Shown here one piece after another: positions 13,755 to 21,685 of a stretch of DNA of 49,222 nt. The number at the start of each line of letters is the position of its first letter. Position 1 is the first letter of the stretch. Under the pieces are notes generated by a model. That model worked only from the letters and a program-made list of their open reading frames with translations, did no database searches and was not told the origin of the DNA. Both the position numbers and the translations under genes were made by a program. The DNA comes from Clostridiales bacterium (GTDB lineage Bacteria > Bacillota > Clostridia > Christensenellales > UBA1242), in contig SVHM01000007.1 in assembly GCA_015055815.1 (NCBI GenBank), forward strand, positions 1 through 49,222, in the 5' to 3' direction.

Positions 13755-14909
13755 TTACATTGCTTCTTTGAAAAGTCTTATGAAGTCTTCTTTTGTAACT
13801 TCTCTAGGGTTACCTGGCATACATGGGTCAGCCATTGCTTTTTCTGCAAGCATTTCAATGTCTTCTTCTTTGCAACCAGTGTCTTTAACTGTTTGGGTAA
13901 CTCCAACTGCTTTAGAAAGTTCAGTGATTTTCCAAACAAACGTATTTATAACGTCTTGGTCGTTTAGATGAAGAGCGTCTGGTCTACCGATATGACAAAG
14001 AATTTCTCTAAATCTGTCTGCACAAACTACACCATTAAATCTCATAACTGTTGGAAGAAGTATTGCATTTGCAACTCCATGCGGAGTGTCGTAAACAGCA
14101 CCTAATTGGTGTGCCATTGAGTGAACAATGCCTAGTCCAACGTTTGAAAATCCCATACCGGCAATATATTGAGCAAGTGCCATTTTTTTAATAGCGTCAG
14201 GGTTTTTTTCGTTAACTGCTTTTTCTAAGTTTTCAAAAATTAGTTCAATAGCTCTCATGTGGTACATGTCTGCCATTAAGTTGTGACCTTTTGTAATATA
14301 TCCTTCAACTGCATGAGTTAGGGCATCAAGTCCTGTTGCTGCGGCAGTAGGCTTTGGAAGACTTTCCATAAGTTCACTGTCTACAATTGCTACTACTGGG
14401 ATATCGTGTGGGTCAACACAAACCATTTTTACTTGTTTCTTTTCGTCTGTTATTACATAGTTAATTGTTACTTCTGCTGCAGTTCCATGTGTTGTTGGAA
14501 GTGCAATAAGTGGCATACATTTATTTTTTGTATTAGATAAGCCACTTAGTGATACTACGTCTGCATTATCTGGGTTTGTCATTATTATTGCAATACCCTT
14601 TGCTGTATCAATAGCCGAACCACCACCAACGGCAACTATAGCATCAGCGCCATAAGTTGTGCACATTTTTACGCCCGCTTGAACATTTTTAACAGTTGGG
14701 TTTGGTTTAACGTCTGAGAATACCTTGTAAGGTATTTTTGCTTTATCTAGCACGTCTGTAACTTTTTTTGTGACACCGCATTCAAGAAGTGTTTTGTCGG
14801 TTACAACTAATATTTTTTTGTAACCCCTGCCTTTAACTTCGTCAGCAAGTACTTGTCTACAACCTTTGCCAAAATACGAAGTTTCATTTAATATAAATCT
14901 TTCCGCCAT
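13755..14909 (-). CDS. fucO: iron-containing alcohol dehydrogenase, lactaldehyde reductase (FucO) type
   Basis: This enzyme catalyses NADH-dependent reduction of L-lactaldehyde to 1,2-propanediol, or the reverse oxidation, in the cytoplasm. The 384 residues match the family length, and the protein follows E. coli FucO closely (FILNETSYFGKGC, TVNYVITDE-like block TINYVITDE, CVDPHDIP, ATGLDALTHAVEGYIT). The NAD-binding motif GGGSAID is at 95-101. The iron ligands D195, H199, H263 and H277 are all present. It is monocistronic with its own promoter. No fucose or rhamnose degradation gene is nearby, so the real substrate may be another short aldehyde or alcohol. Confidence 0.88.
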   Translation of the reverse strand: MAERFILNETSYFGKGCRQVLADEVKGRGYKKILVVTDKTLLECGVTKKVTDVLDKAKIPYKVFSDVKPNPTVKNVQAGVKMCTTYGADAIVAVGGGSAIDTAKGIAIIMTNPDNADVVSLSGLSNTKNKCMPLIALPTTHGTAAEVTINYVITDEKKQVKMVCVDPHDIPVVAIVDSELMESLPKPTAAATGLDALTHAVEGYITKGHNLMADMYHMRAIELIFENLEKAVNEKNPDAIKKMALAQYIAGMGFSNVGLGIVHSMAHQLGAVYDTPHGVANAILLPTVMRFNGVVCADRFREILCHIGRPDALHLNDQDVINTFVWKITELSKAVGVTQTVKDTGCKEEDIEMLAEKAMADPCMPGNPREVTKEDFIRLFKEAM

Positions 14910-14941
14910 TTCATTCTCCCTATAATCAAATTTCTAATTTC

Positions 14942-14970
14942 ATTATAACAATTATAAGTCAAGTTGTAAA
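14942..14970 (-). promoter_or_regulatory. promoter of the fucO gene
   Basis: On the minus strand, TTTACA, 17 bp and TATAAT are followed by a short leader and a GGGAG ribosome site. Confidence 0.6.
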
Positions 14971-15100
14971 ATAATAAACAAAAAAATACTGGTAGGATAA
15001 AAATTTATTTTAATTTATATTTAAAATTTCATCAAAAGATACTTTTAAAATTTTTTTAAATAGAATTAATTTGCAATTACTATGAATTATTTTATTTGTG

Positions 15101-15109
15101 TGTTATACT
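15101..15109 (+). promoter_or_regulatory. extended -10 promoter of the lemA operon
   Basis: TGTTATACT matches the extended -10 consensus and lies 26 bp before the AAAGGAG-preceded ATG of lemA. No strong -35 is seen. Confidence 0.5.
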
Positions 15110-15134
15110 ACCATAAAATTAAAGGAGTGTTGAG

Positions 15135-15782
15135 ATGAAAAAGAAAGGTTTTGTGGTGGGGTTTGTTTTAATAGAAATTTTGCTTGTTGTTATAGGGCTT
15201 TCTATATTTGTTTCTGCGCCATTTTTAGCACCTATAAGCATTGGTTTTGTAGGAGTTGCGGTTATTCTTCTTGTCGTGATGGTTTCAAAATATAACACTC
15301 TAATTAAATACAAAAACAAAGTTAAAGAGAGTTTGTCTCTAATCGACGTGCAACTAAAATTGCGTTTTGATTTAATTCCCAATCTTGTAAGAGTAGTTAA
15401 AAAGTTTGCTGAGCATGAAAAGGAAGTTTTAACGGAAGTTACTAAACTTAGAAATTTAGCCGTTAAAGAAACTGACGAAAAACAAAAATTAGAATATGCA
15501 AACAAACTAGTTCCGCAAATGAAAAATATTGTTGCTATATCTGAAAATTATCCGAAATTAAAGTCTGATACAATGTTTAAAAGTTTGTTAGAACAACTTG
15601 TAGATGTTGAAGATAGGATAGCGTCTGCTAGAAGAATATATAATAGTAATGTGAATGTATATAATACTCATATAGAAGTTTTCCCGAATACAATGATTGC
15701 AAAATCATTTGGTTTTGAAAGGGAAGAATTATTTACTATTGAAGTTGGTGAAAATTTAGCGCCTAAGATAAACATGGAGTAG
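15135..15782 (+). CDS. lemA: LemA family protein
   Basis: This is a membrane-anchored protein of the LemA family. Two hydrophobic segments (about 8-30 and 33-50) are followed by the conserved cytoplasmic or extracytoplasmic helical bundle. The family motif is clear: YNTLIKYKNKVKESLSLIDVQLKLRFDLIPNLVRVVKKFAEHE (53-95), then LRNLAVKET and a closing FGFEREELFTIEVGEN. The length (215) is slightly above the usual 185-200 because of the second N-terminal helix. AAAGGAG precedes the ATG. The DUF3137 gene starts 3 bp after its stop, a common pairing. The family's molecular role is not established. Confidence 0.87.
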   Translation: MKKKGFVVGFVLIEILLVVIGLSIFVSAPFLAPISIGFVGVAVILLVVMVSKYNTLIKYKNKVKESLSLIDVQLKLRFDLIPNLVRVVKKFAEHEKEVLTEVTKLRNLAVKETDEKQKLEYANKLVPQMKNIVAISENYPKLKSDTMFKSLLEQLVDVEDRIASARRIYNSNVNVYNTHIEVFPNTMIAKSFGFEREELFTIEVGENLAPKINME

Positions 15783-15785
15783 TTG

Positions 15786-16709
15786 ATGATTTCAAGAGAA
15801 GAATTTAAAGAAAGATGTAAAAAATTAATACCACAAGAAGAACTAGAAAAAATTGAAAAAGACAAGAAAATGCAAAATAATATTACAAAAATAGTCATTA
15901 CTGTAGAAGTTGTTTTTTCGCTTATTGTAGCATTTTCAACATCTTTTTTTGCACTTTCAATACTGCCTGTTTCGATTATATTTTCAATATTGATTATTAA
16001 TGTTGTATTTACTAGTAAAAGAGATAATCTAAAAGAAAAATATGCCAGCGATATTATTAAAATATTAATGGAGGGTTTTGAATATTCTTTTCAAGGTGAA
16101 GAGTTTTTAGATAAAGAAATATATTGTGAAAGTGGTTTTGGTAGTAAGCATTTTGACGATTACAGGGGTGAAGATTTGCTTATTGTGGATATTCCAAAAA
16201 ATGACGGCTCTCCATCGGGAGTAAAGTTAAATATTTGCGATTTGTGTGTAACAGAAGAAGATGAAAAAAGAAATTCAGATGGCTCAACTTCATCTACGAC
16301 AGATACTGTGTACAAGGGGGTTTTGGGGTATGTAAAATTTCCTTTTAAGTTTAAGTGCAATTTGAATATAAATAATCATGATTGGGGTATGGAGAAAATT
16401 GTTTTAGAAGATATAAATTTTAATAAAAAGTTTAAAGTTTATACAGATAATCAGTTGGAAGCATTGGTAATACTTACACCAACAATGATGAATAAATTAA
16501 TGGCATTTTCACAAAGGGTAAATGGGTTTAAGATATCCATTAAAAAAGAAGGAAAAATGTATTTGGGTATGTCACGAAATTTATTTGAACTTGTGGTTTC
16601 AAGTAAAGTATCATTTGATGCACTTTTTGGAAGATTTTATGATGACATATCAAATATACTAGCCATTGTAAATGAAATAAAAGATAACGACAAAGTATTC
16701 AAAATGTAA
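15786..16709 (+). CDS. DUF3137 family membrane protein
   Basis: The start is taken as the ATG at 15786; an adjacent TTG at 15783 is possible. GGAG overlaps the end of lemA, so the pair is translationally coupled. The 307 residues begin with a charged helix (SREEFKERCKKLIPQEELEKIEKDKK). Two adjacent transmembrane helices (about 34-75) follow, and then a soluble beta-rich domain ending in MNKLMAFSQRVNGFKISIKKEGKMYLGMSRN. This layout and the LemA neighbour fit DUF3137 ('GalE-like LemA partner') proteins. The function is unknown. Confidence 0.72.
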   Translation: MISREEFKERCKKLIPQEELEKIEKDKKMQNNITKIVITVEVVFSLIVAFSTSFFALSILPVSIIFSILIINVVFTSKRDNLKEKYASDIIKILMEGFEYSFQGEEFLDKEIYCESGFGSKHFDDYRGEDLLIVDIPKNDGSPSGVKLNICDLCVTEEDEKRNSDGSTSSTTDTVYKGVLGYVKFPFKFKCNLNINNHDWGMEKIVLEDINFNKKFKVYTDNQLEALVILTPTMMNKLMAFSQRVNGFKISIKKEGKMYLGMSRNLFELVVSSKVSFDALFGRFYDDISNILAIVNEIKDNDKVFKM

Positions 16710-16710
16710 A

Positions 16711-16741
16711 AAGGTTTAATCAAATGATTAAATCTTTTTTT
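16711..16741 (+). terminator. terminator of the lemA operon
   Basis: AAG-x-TTTAATC/GATTAAA-x-CTT with an AAAT loop is followed by a run of T. Confidence 0.8.
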
Positions 16742-16774
16742 AAGGTGGTCCTTTTTAATAGTGGTACCGTTTAA

Positions 16775-17176
16775 TTGGCAAAAATTAGGGGGAATAATAT
16801 AATTTTAACTATGAAAAAATACATTAAAAGATTTAGGCTTTCTGCTAGTATGCGGATTTTACTTGCTTATTTGGGCATAATTTTACTTGGAGCTTTTCTA
16901 CTGAGCTTGGCGTTTTCAAATGCCAATTGGCAGTGGCTTGGTTTTATGGATGGTGTATTTACAAGCACAAGTGCTGTATGTGTGACGGGACTGTCTGTGG
17001 GAATAACTCCAATTTTAACGACATTTAGCAAATTAATTATTGCATTGCTTATGTTTGTTGGTAGAATTGGTTTGGTAACTTTTGTAATGGCAATAACAAG
17101 TAGGTCAAATAATCAGACTGTACAAGAAATAGAATTTACAAACACATATATTGTTGTTGTATGGAAGTGGTCATGA
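16775..17176 (+). pseudogene. KtrB/TrkH potassium transporter relic with large internal deletion
   Basis: This is a 133-codon frame (TTG at 16775, or 121 codons from the ATG at 16811); KtrB/TrkH proteins have about 440-480. The N-terminal half is a normal KtrB start: a helix, then WLGFMDGVFTSTSAVCVTGLSV, the first potassium pore loop. It then runs directly into GITPILTTFSKLIIALLMFVGRIGLVTFVMAI, the end of the last pore loop and final helix of KtrB. Pore loops 2 and 3 and six helices are missing. The join falls in GLSVG, present in both loops, so homologous slippage could have made it. The last 25 residues are atypical. Ion conduction is very unlikely. Confidence 0.72.
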
Positions 17177-17183
17177 ATAATAG

Positions 17184-17214
17184 AAAAAGATGCGAAAAGA
17201 TTTCGCATCTTTTT
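17184..17214. terminator. bidirectional terminator (KtrB relic / tRNA-Arg)
   Basis: The perfect 14-bp stem AAAAAGATGCGAAA/TTTCGCATCTTTTT with a 3-nt loop has T runs available on both strands. Confidence 0.85.
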
Positions 17215-17221
17215 GTGTTTA

Positions 17222-17296
17222 TGGCGTTCCCTAAGGGAATCGAACCCCTAACTAGCCCTTAGGAGGGGCTTGTTATATCCGTTTAACTAAGGGAAC
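17222..17296 (-). tRNA. tRNA-Arg(CCT)
   Basis: The reverse strand folds as a cloverleaf. The acceptor is GTTCCCT/AGGGAAC and the D arm is GTTA…TAAC. The anticodon arm is AGCCC-CTCCTAA-GGGCT with anticodon CCT (reads AGG). The T arm is AGGGG-TTCGATT-CCCTT, followed by discriminator G and an encoded CCA. Confidence 0.95.
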
Positions 17297-17537
17297 TTGA
17301 TTTTAAAAACAATGTAAGTATAACATAATTGTTTATAAATTGCAATTGAATGTAAAAAAATTTTGTGGTTGAGTTTGTTTTAATTGTTTTGTTATGTTTG
17401 GTGTTTATGAATTATGCTTTACTCATTTTTCTGCTAATTTTGTATGTATGCGTTTTTTATTTTGAAAAGTTGTTTATGTGTGAATTATATTTTATAAAAA
17501 ATATTATAATGTGTTAAGGGTTGTGAATTAAATAAAG
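17297..17537. other. non-coding gap between tRNA-Arg and the flavoprotein gene
   Basis: About 240 bases, very T-rich on the plus strand. The only coding possibility is a 36-codon hydrophobic frame (17407-17517) with a poor ribosome site. The upstream (right) part must contain the tRNA promoter. I see no conserved motif. Confidence 0.4.
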
Positions 17538-17588
17538 AAAAAGAGTTAAAAAATAACTTTTACGATTAAAACATTTTCAACTCTTTTT
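17538..17588 (-). terminator. terminator of the flavoprotein gene
   Basis: AAAAAGAGTT at one side pairs with AACTCTTTTT at the other (ten bp). The loop is long and a T run follows on the minus strand. Confidence 0.6.
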
Positions 17589-17594
17589 GTAATT

Positions 17595-18971
17595 TTATTT
17601 CATAAGTTGTCTGGCCATGTAGACGCCCATTACGCTACTCATCATAAGGCCTCTTGTCCATCCACTTGCGTCGCCTAGGCAGTGAAGATTTTTGACGTTG
17701 GTGTTAAGTGAAGTGTCCATTTTAATTCTGTTGCTATAAAATTTAAGTTCGGGTGCGTATAGTAAAGTTTCATTACTTGCAAAGCCGGGAACAACTTTGT
17801 CTACTTGTTCAATAAAGTTTAATATATTGACAAGTGTTCTATATGGCATTGCTGCGGTTATGTCTCCTGCAACTGCGTCGGTAAGGGTTGGTTTTAAATT
17901 GCTACGAGACAATTCTTCTTGCCATGTTCTTTTTCCTGCTTTGATGTCTCCAAGTCGTTGAACTAGTATGTGTCCGTCGCCAAGCATGTTAACCATTTCG
18001 CCAACTTTTTTTGCATATGTTATTGGGTCGTCAAATGGGTATGTAAATCTATGTGAGCATAAAATTGCAAGGTTTGTGTTGTTTGATTTTAGGTCTTTGA
18101 AACTATGTCCGTTTACAACTGCTAAATCGTTATCGTAATTCTCTTGTGCCACAAACCCACCGGGATTTTGACAGAAAGTCCTAACTTTATTACAGAAAGG
18201 TTGTGGCCAGCCTATTAGTTTAGACTCGTATAAAGCTTTGTTTACTTTCTCCATAACTTCATTTCTAACTTCAACTCTTACGCCAATATCTACAACACCA
18301 GCTTCTCTTCCGATACCGTGAAGTCTACACATATTATCTAACCAGTCGGCACCTTTTCTTCCCGTTGCAATAACTACTTCGTCGGCTAATATTTTTTCAT
18401 TATTTACAATTGCTCCTAGACATTTTCCGTCTTCTATAATTACATCTGTACATGTTTGATTAGCAAGGATTTCAACGTCATTTTCAATTAAATATTTTTC
18501 AATTTGGTAGTATAACTCGTGTGCTTTTTCTGTACCTAAATGTCTTATTGGACAGTCTACAAGTTTAAGTCCTGCAATGGTCGCAGATTTTCTTATTTCT
18601 CTAATTTCATCAGTTTCTTCAGCACCTTCAACGTGTGTGTCTGCACCGAACTCAAGATATATTTTATCTGTATAATCTATTAGGTCTTGAACAATGTTTG
18701 CTCCAAGAAGATTTGGCAAGTCTCCGCCTACTTCATAGTTAAGAGATAACTTTCCGTCACTGAATGCTCCTGCTCCACTAAATCCAGATGTGATATTGCA
18801 GTATGGCTTGCAGTGTGTACATTCGTGAGTTTTTGATTTAGGGCAAACTCTGTTTTCAATAAGTCGACCTTGCTCAATAAGGGTGATTTTTTCTTTGTAG
18901 CCTAGTTTTAGAAGTTCTAGTGCTGTGAAAATTCCAGCTGGTCCAGCACCGATAATTAAAATATTTTTCAT
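17595..18971 (-). CDS. FAD-dependent dehydrogenase, COG2509 type
   Basis: The start at 18971 follows TGGAGGAAT and puts the FAD motif at the N-terminus (MKNILIIGAGPAGIF, G8-x-G10-x2-G13); an 11-codon upstream extension is unlikely. Residues 43-58 contain four cysteines (C43, C51, C54, C58 in RVCPKSKTHECTHCKPYC), possibly a metal or Fe-S site. GFSGAGAFSDGKLSLN and the closing CLGDASGWTRGLMMSSVMGVYMARQL are the family's flavin-contact blocks. At 458 residues it is complete for COG2509, a widespread but uncharacterised flavoprotein family. It is a monocistronic cytoplasmic enzyme with unknown substrate. Confidence 0.82.
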   Translation of the reverse strand: MKNILIIGAGPAGIFTALELLKLGYKEKITLIEQGRLIENRVCPKSKTHECTHCKPYCNITSGFSGAGAFSDGKLSLNYEVGGDLPNLLGANIVQDLIDYTDKIYLEFGADTHVEGAEETDEIREIRKSATIAGLKLVDCPIRHLGTEKAHELYYQIEKYLIENDVEILANQTCTDVIIEDGKCLGAIVNNEKILADEVVIATGRKGADWLDNMCRLHGIGREAGVVDIGVRVEVRNEVMEKVNKALYESKLIGWPQPFCNKVRTFCQNPGGFVAQENYDNDLAVVNGHSFKDLKSNNTNLAILCSHRFTYPFDDPITYAKKVGEMVNMLGDGHILVQRLGDIKAGKRTWQEELSRSNLKPTLTDAVAGDITAAMPYRTLVNILNFIEQVDKVVPGFASNETLLYAPELKFYSNRIKMDTSLNTNVKNLHCLGDASGWTRGLMMSSVMGVYMARQLMK

Positions 18972-19072
18972 TAATATTCCTCCATGACAAAAATATATTA
19001 GCATATTTTATGTTTGTTTGGCAAATAATATCTATTAAGTGTAGTGGGTGGCTAAATTTTTGTTTAATATAT

Positions 19073-19101
19073 TTGTAAAATAAATTTATTTTAAGTATAA
19101 T
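19073..19101 (+). promoter_or_regulatory. promoter deciding the start of the next gene
   Basis: TTGTAA, 17 bp and TATAAT form a strong promoter. The -10 overlaps the first ATG of the open frame (19100), so that ATG cannot be in the mRNA, and translation must begin downstream, best at 19154. Confidence 0.65.
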
Positions 19102-19153
19102 GGGGTATGGAATGATAAATATATTATCTATATGTTTGGGGGTAGTAAGTATT

Positions 19154-19561
19154 ATGAGTGGGATAAATTTTGATAGTGTGCAAAAAGCGATAATGAGTGC
19201 CGATAGTGTAAAAGTTTCGATGTCGCAGAATGAATATGTGATTGATAGGGAAAATGTATATTATACGATATTTAATGATTTTGTTGAAAAAATATTAGAT
19301 GGTAGTCATCAAGTACCTGCTTTGGGTGTTGCTATTAATGATGAAGTATTAAAAGAAAAAGAAAACAAAAACTGGATTGAATTTAATTTTAAAGAGCTGT
19401 GTGAGTGTGATGGACTGAATTTTGAAAGTTTACTTGTTTTTCTTGAAAAAGATATGGGTGGTGTTAATGTTTATAGAAAAATAAACGGGGAATATTCAGG
19501 CAGGTGTTTTTATATTAATTTGGGTGAAAATGTGTCTGAAATATTTGATGTTTTGGGGTAG
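19154..19561 (+). CDS. hypothetical protein, paralogue of the gene at 38685-39065
   Basis: The start at 19154 follows GGGGGT ten bases upstream and lies inside the transcript of the promoter at 19073-19101. It encodes 135 residues, soluble, mixed alpha/beta. The C-terminal half (WIEFNFKELCECDGLNFESLLVFLEK…VYRKINGEYSGRCFYINL) aligns with WIEINYKEIMSFKDYRFSKLLVPIK…FYRAVDGIFDGKCLNLNI of the protein at 38685-39065. The N-terminal helices correspond too. The two define a small family of about 130 residues. I do not recognise it. It is monocistronic with its own terminator. Confidence 0.68.
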   Translation: MSGINFDSVQKAIMSADSVKVSMSQNEYVIDRENVYYTIFNDFVEKILDGSHQVPALGVAINDEVLKEKENKNWIEFNFKELCECDGLNFESLLVFLEKDMGGVNVYRKINGEYSGRCFYINLGENVSEIFDVLG

Positions 19562-19581
19562 TTATATTTAAATAACTTTAT

Positions 19582-19610
19582 GAAAGTGTGTATGTACACT
19601 TTCTTTTTTT
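19582..19610 (+). terminator. intrinsic terminator
   Basis: The perfect stem GAAAGTGT/ACACTTTC with a 6-nt loop is followed by TTTTTTT. Confidence 0.85.
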
Positions 19611-19615
19611 ACCTA

Positions 19616-19643
19616 TTGACAAATACTATATATATGGTAAAAT
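19616..19643 (+). promoter_or_regulatory. promoter of gene 19669-20541
   Basis: TTGACA, 16 bp (ending ATGG) and TAAAAT form a near-consensus promoter directly behind the previous terminator. Confidence 0.65.
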
Positions 19644-19668
19644 ATATATAATAAGGGGAATTGGGGTT

Positions 19669-20541
19669 ATGAAAGAAGAAACAAAACAAATTTTGGAAAG
19701 TATGCTTTTAAATAAGCATAAGTATGATAACTGCGTGTTGGTTGATAAACTATTTAATGTTTATCTAATGAATGAAGTTGATGGTGTTGAGCATATTGTT
19801 TATCTTATGCATGGTGATTTTGTTGACTTTATTAAAGAGCATAAGGATGCATTTGTAATTAATAATGTTCTTGAGTGGAGCAATTTAAAAAAATATGCAG
19901 AGAATAAAATTTGGTTGCTTGATAGATGGAAGGTTAGCACGTATAGGTATAACCTTAATAGAAATGAGCGTTTTGCATGCTCGGTTGTGCAGTTGGTAAA
20001 AGAAGGTAGACTTGGAAATGTCTCTCTATTAGAAGTGGGTAGTGGGTTTGTTCCTTATTCATCAATGCTTATTGCTCAAGGTATGAAAGATGTTTCGTCT
20101 ATGGATAATTTTCATTTGCCGGTAGATGTTTTGGCAAAAATGAATGTAAAAGCTATAAACGGATTTATGGGTCCAAAGACGGATATTAGTGATTTTGGTG
20201 TTATAGTGGGACAAGCGCCTTGTGATGCGATTGATTATATTGTTGAAAAAAGTGCGTTGGCTAAAAAACCGTATTTTGTTGAGCTATGTGAATGTAGGTC
20301 TCCTGATGATACTTTAGAGGGTTATGTAGATTATTTAAAGAAAACTAAAGATAAAAACTTGAGATTTATTGAAGAAGTGGCTGATTTTGATGGCGCAGAT
20401 TATTTCAGAAATAAATATTCAGAAAAATATAAACATGTATCTCCTGGTATAAACAAAAATATTTATGTTTATAGCCCTGAATGGGGGGTTTCTGATGAAG
20501 AAGTTCAAGATATTATAGAAGAAAATAACTATATAAAATAA
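19669..20541 (+). CDS. unknown protein with methyltransferase-like glycine motif
   Basis: The ATG at 19669 follows a GGGG-rich ribosome site; an in-frame ATG at 19588 lies in the terminator and is discarded. The product has 290 residues and no membrane segment. The N-terminal third is helical (ETKQILESMLLNKHKYDNC…). The middle has LLEVGSGFVPYSSMLIAQGMKDVSSMDNF, which resembles motif I and motif II of a class I SAM-dependent methyltransferase. DFGVIVGQAPCDAIDYIVEKSALAKKPYFVELCEC would be strands 4 and 5. I do not recognise a named family, and a degenerate, non-catalytic fold is possible. It has its own promoter. Confidence 0.6.
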   Translation: MKEETKQILESMLLNKHKYDNCVLVDKLFNVYLMNEVDGVEHIVYLMHGDFVDFIKEHKDAFVINNVLEWSNLKKYAENKIWLLDRWKVSTYRYNLNRNERFACSVVQLVKEGRLGNVSLLEVGSGFVPYSSMLIAQGMKDVSSMDNFHLPVDVLAKMNVKAINGFMGPKTDISDFGVIVGQAPCDAIDYIVEKSALAKKPYFVELCECRSPDDTLEGYVDYLKKTKDKNLRFIEEVADFDGADYFRNKYSEKYKHVSPGINKNIYVYSPEWGVSDEEVQDIIEENNYIK

Positions 20542-20625
20542 ATAATTAATATTATTGTGTTATTTGTTTTTGTTAAAATAAATTTTTGTTTTTTTAGTTA
20601 AATATTTTTTAAATTATGCGATATG

Positions 20626-20634
20626 TGGTAAAAT
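20626..20634 (+). promoter_or_regulatory. extended -10 promoter of gene 20655-21224
   Basis: TGGTAAAAT is an extended -10 whose surroundings (TGGTAAAATAT…ATAAGGG) closely resemble the promoter and leader of the gene at 19669. Confidence 0.5.
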
Positions 20635-20654
20635 ATTTGATATAAGGGAAAAAT

Positions 20655-21224
20655 ATGAAAACAACAAGAGAACAAATTAAGAAAACAAAAGAAAAGATAA
20701 AAAGATTAAATGAGCATAATGAAGAAAGGGATACTGTGATTGTTCATTTAACTATTAAAGATGAAAGTTCTGTTCTTTCTGATTTTACAGCTGAAGGAAG
20801 AGAGATAATTAGTAATGAAATGGCTAGCTTTATTGATAATGTGGTTAAACCAATAAAGCCCAAGCAGAATATACATTTGAAAATCAAATGCAATAAGGTT
20901 AATAGTGAAAAAGAAGCAGTATATAAAAATGCTATAAAAAACTATTATATTAATGAATTTGCAGAGATTGATAAAAAATTAAAAACGAACCTTATAATGT
21001 CAATGATAATGTTAATTGCGGGGCTTGTGGGGTTTGGTCTACTTTACATCTTGAGTGCTATAAATACACCTTTTTTGATACTTGAATTATTAGAAGTTGC
21101 TAGTTGGGTGTTTTTGTGGGAAATGGTTGATTTATTGTGTCTTCAAAGAAGATTTATAAAATACAAACAATTAAAGAAATTAAAAATTATATTTGCAAAA
21201 GTAACATTTGTGAATAATGATTAG
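20655..21224 (+). CDS. hypothetical membrane protein with N-terminal coiled coil
   Basis: This gene encodes 189 residues. The first 25 are an extremely charged helix or coiled coil (REQIKKTKEKIKRLNEHNEERD). A soluble alpha/beta part follows (VIVHLTIKDESSVLSDFTAEGREIISNEMASFIDNVV). Two transmembrane helices come at about 113-135 and 140-160, then a basic tail (RRFIKYKQLKKLKI). The two halves suggest a cytoplasmic sensory or scaffold domain attached to a membrane hairpin. No family is recognised. Short leader with AAGGG, own promoter and terminator. Confidence 0.62.
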   Translation: MKTTREQIKKTKEKIKRLNEHNEERDTVIVHLTIKDESSVLSDFTAEGREIISNEMASFIDNVVKPIKPKQNIHLKIKCNKVNSEKEAVYKNAIKNYYINEFAEIDKKLKTNLIMSMIMLIAGLVGFGLLYILSAINTPFLILELLEVASWVFLWEMVDLLCLQRRFIKYKQLKKLKIIFAKVTFVNND

Positions 21225-21252
21225 AAGCAAAGATTATTCTTTGCTTTTTTAT
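21225..21252 (+). terminator. intrinsic terminator
   Basis: The perfect stem AAGCAAAGA/TCTTTGCTT with a TTAT loop is followed by a T run. Confidence 0.85.
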
Positions 21253-21642
21253 TTTGATTTGTTAAGAATAAATATTTATTTTAAAAAGGGGTGTTATTTG
21301 CTTGACGGGTAAATAAGGCTTAAATAGGTGGTTTTGCATGAGTGTAAAAGTTATCCACATTTTCACATGGTAATTTTTATAAATTTTAATGTATATTTAT
21401 TTAAAATCGTATAAATTTACGTAAAAATGAATAAATTTTGGTCAAAAGTGTAAAAGTTATCCACTTATCCACATCAAAATGTGCATTTATCCACAACTAA
21501 AGTTTGATATTCGTTCGAATAAATACTAAAAAATGGTGTTATTGTGTGTTTGTGTGAGAGTTATCCACAGGCATATATGCAATCTTTTTAGATTTATTCA
21601 TATGTTTGCATATAATTTATTATGCATGAATATGGATAACAA
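21253..21642. other. DnaA-box cluster in non-coding DNA (origin-like or DnaA-titration region)
   Basis: This region has no open gene. It contains TTATCCACA at 21351-21359, 21465-21473, 21487-21495 and 21561-21569, plus TTATCCACT at 21457-21465. All five are on the plus strand, and a degenerate inverse copy (TTATCCATA) lies at 21639-21631. The consensus bacterial DnaA box is TTATCCACA. The first two boxes lie in an 18-bp direct repeat (AGTGTAAAAGTTATCCAC at 21341 and 21447). Between them (about 21371-21440) is an extremely A+T-rich stretch that could unwind. The flanking genes converge on the region. No dnaA, dnaN, rpmH or parAB gene is in the window. Confidence 0.7.
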
Positions 21643-21677
21643 AAAACTTGAACTAAAAATTTTATAGTTCAAGTTTT
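21643..21677 (-). terminator. terminator of the VanW-family gene
   Basis: The 13-bp perfect stem AAAACTTGAACTA/TAGTTCAAGTTTT is followed by TTTTTTG on the minus strand. Confidence 0.85.
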
Positions 21678-21685
21678 AAATTTGG

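Noticed and set aside
16741..16775. T-box-like string (AGTGGTACCG) ahead of the KtrB relic
   Set aside because: It lacks the full AGGGTGGNACCGCG core, a terminator competitor and stem I, and the following gene is a potassium-transporter relic, not an amino-acid gene.
17407..17517. 36-codon hydrophobic frame (MNYALLIFLL…) between tRNA-Arg and the flavoprotein gene
   Set aside because: The ribosome site is poor, there is no terminator of its own, and T-rich DNA readily gives hydrophobic frames by chance.
19588..19668. Longer start for the gene at 19669
   Set aside because: The upstream extension lies in the terminator and promoter of the region (19582-19643), so it is not in the mRNA.
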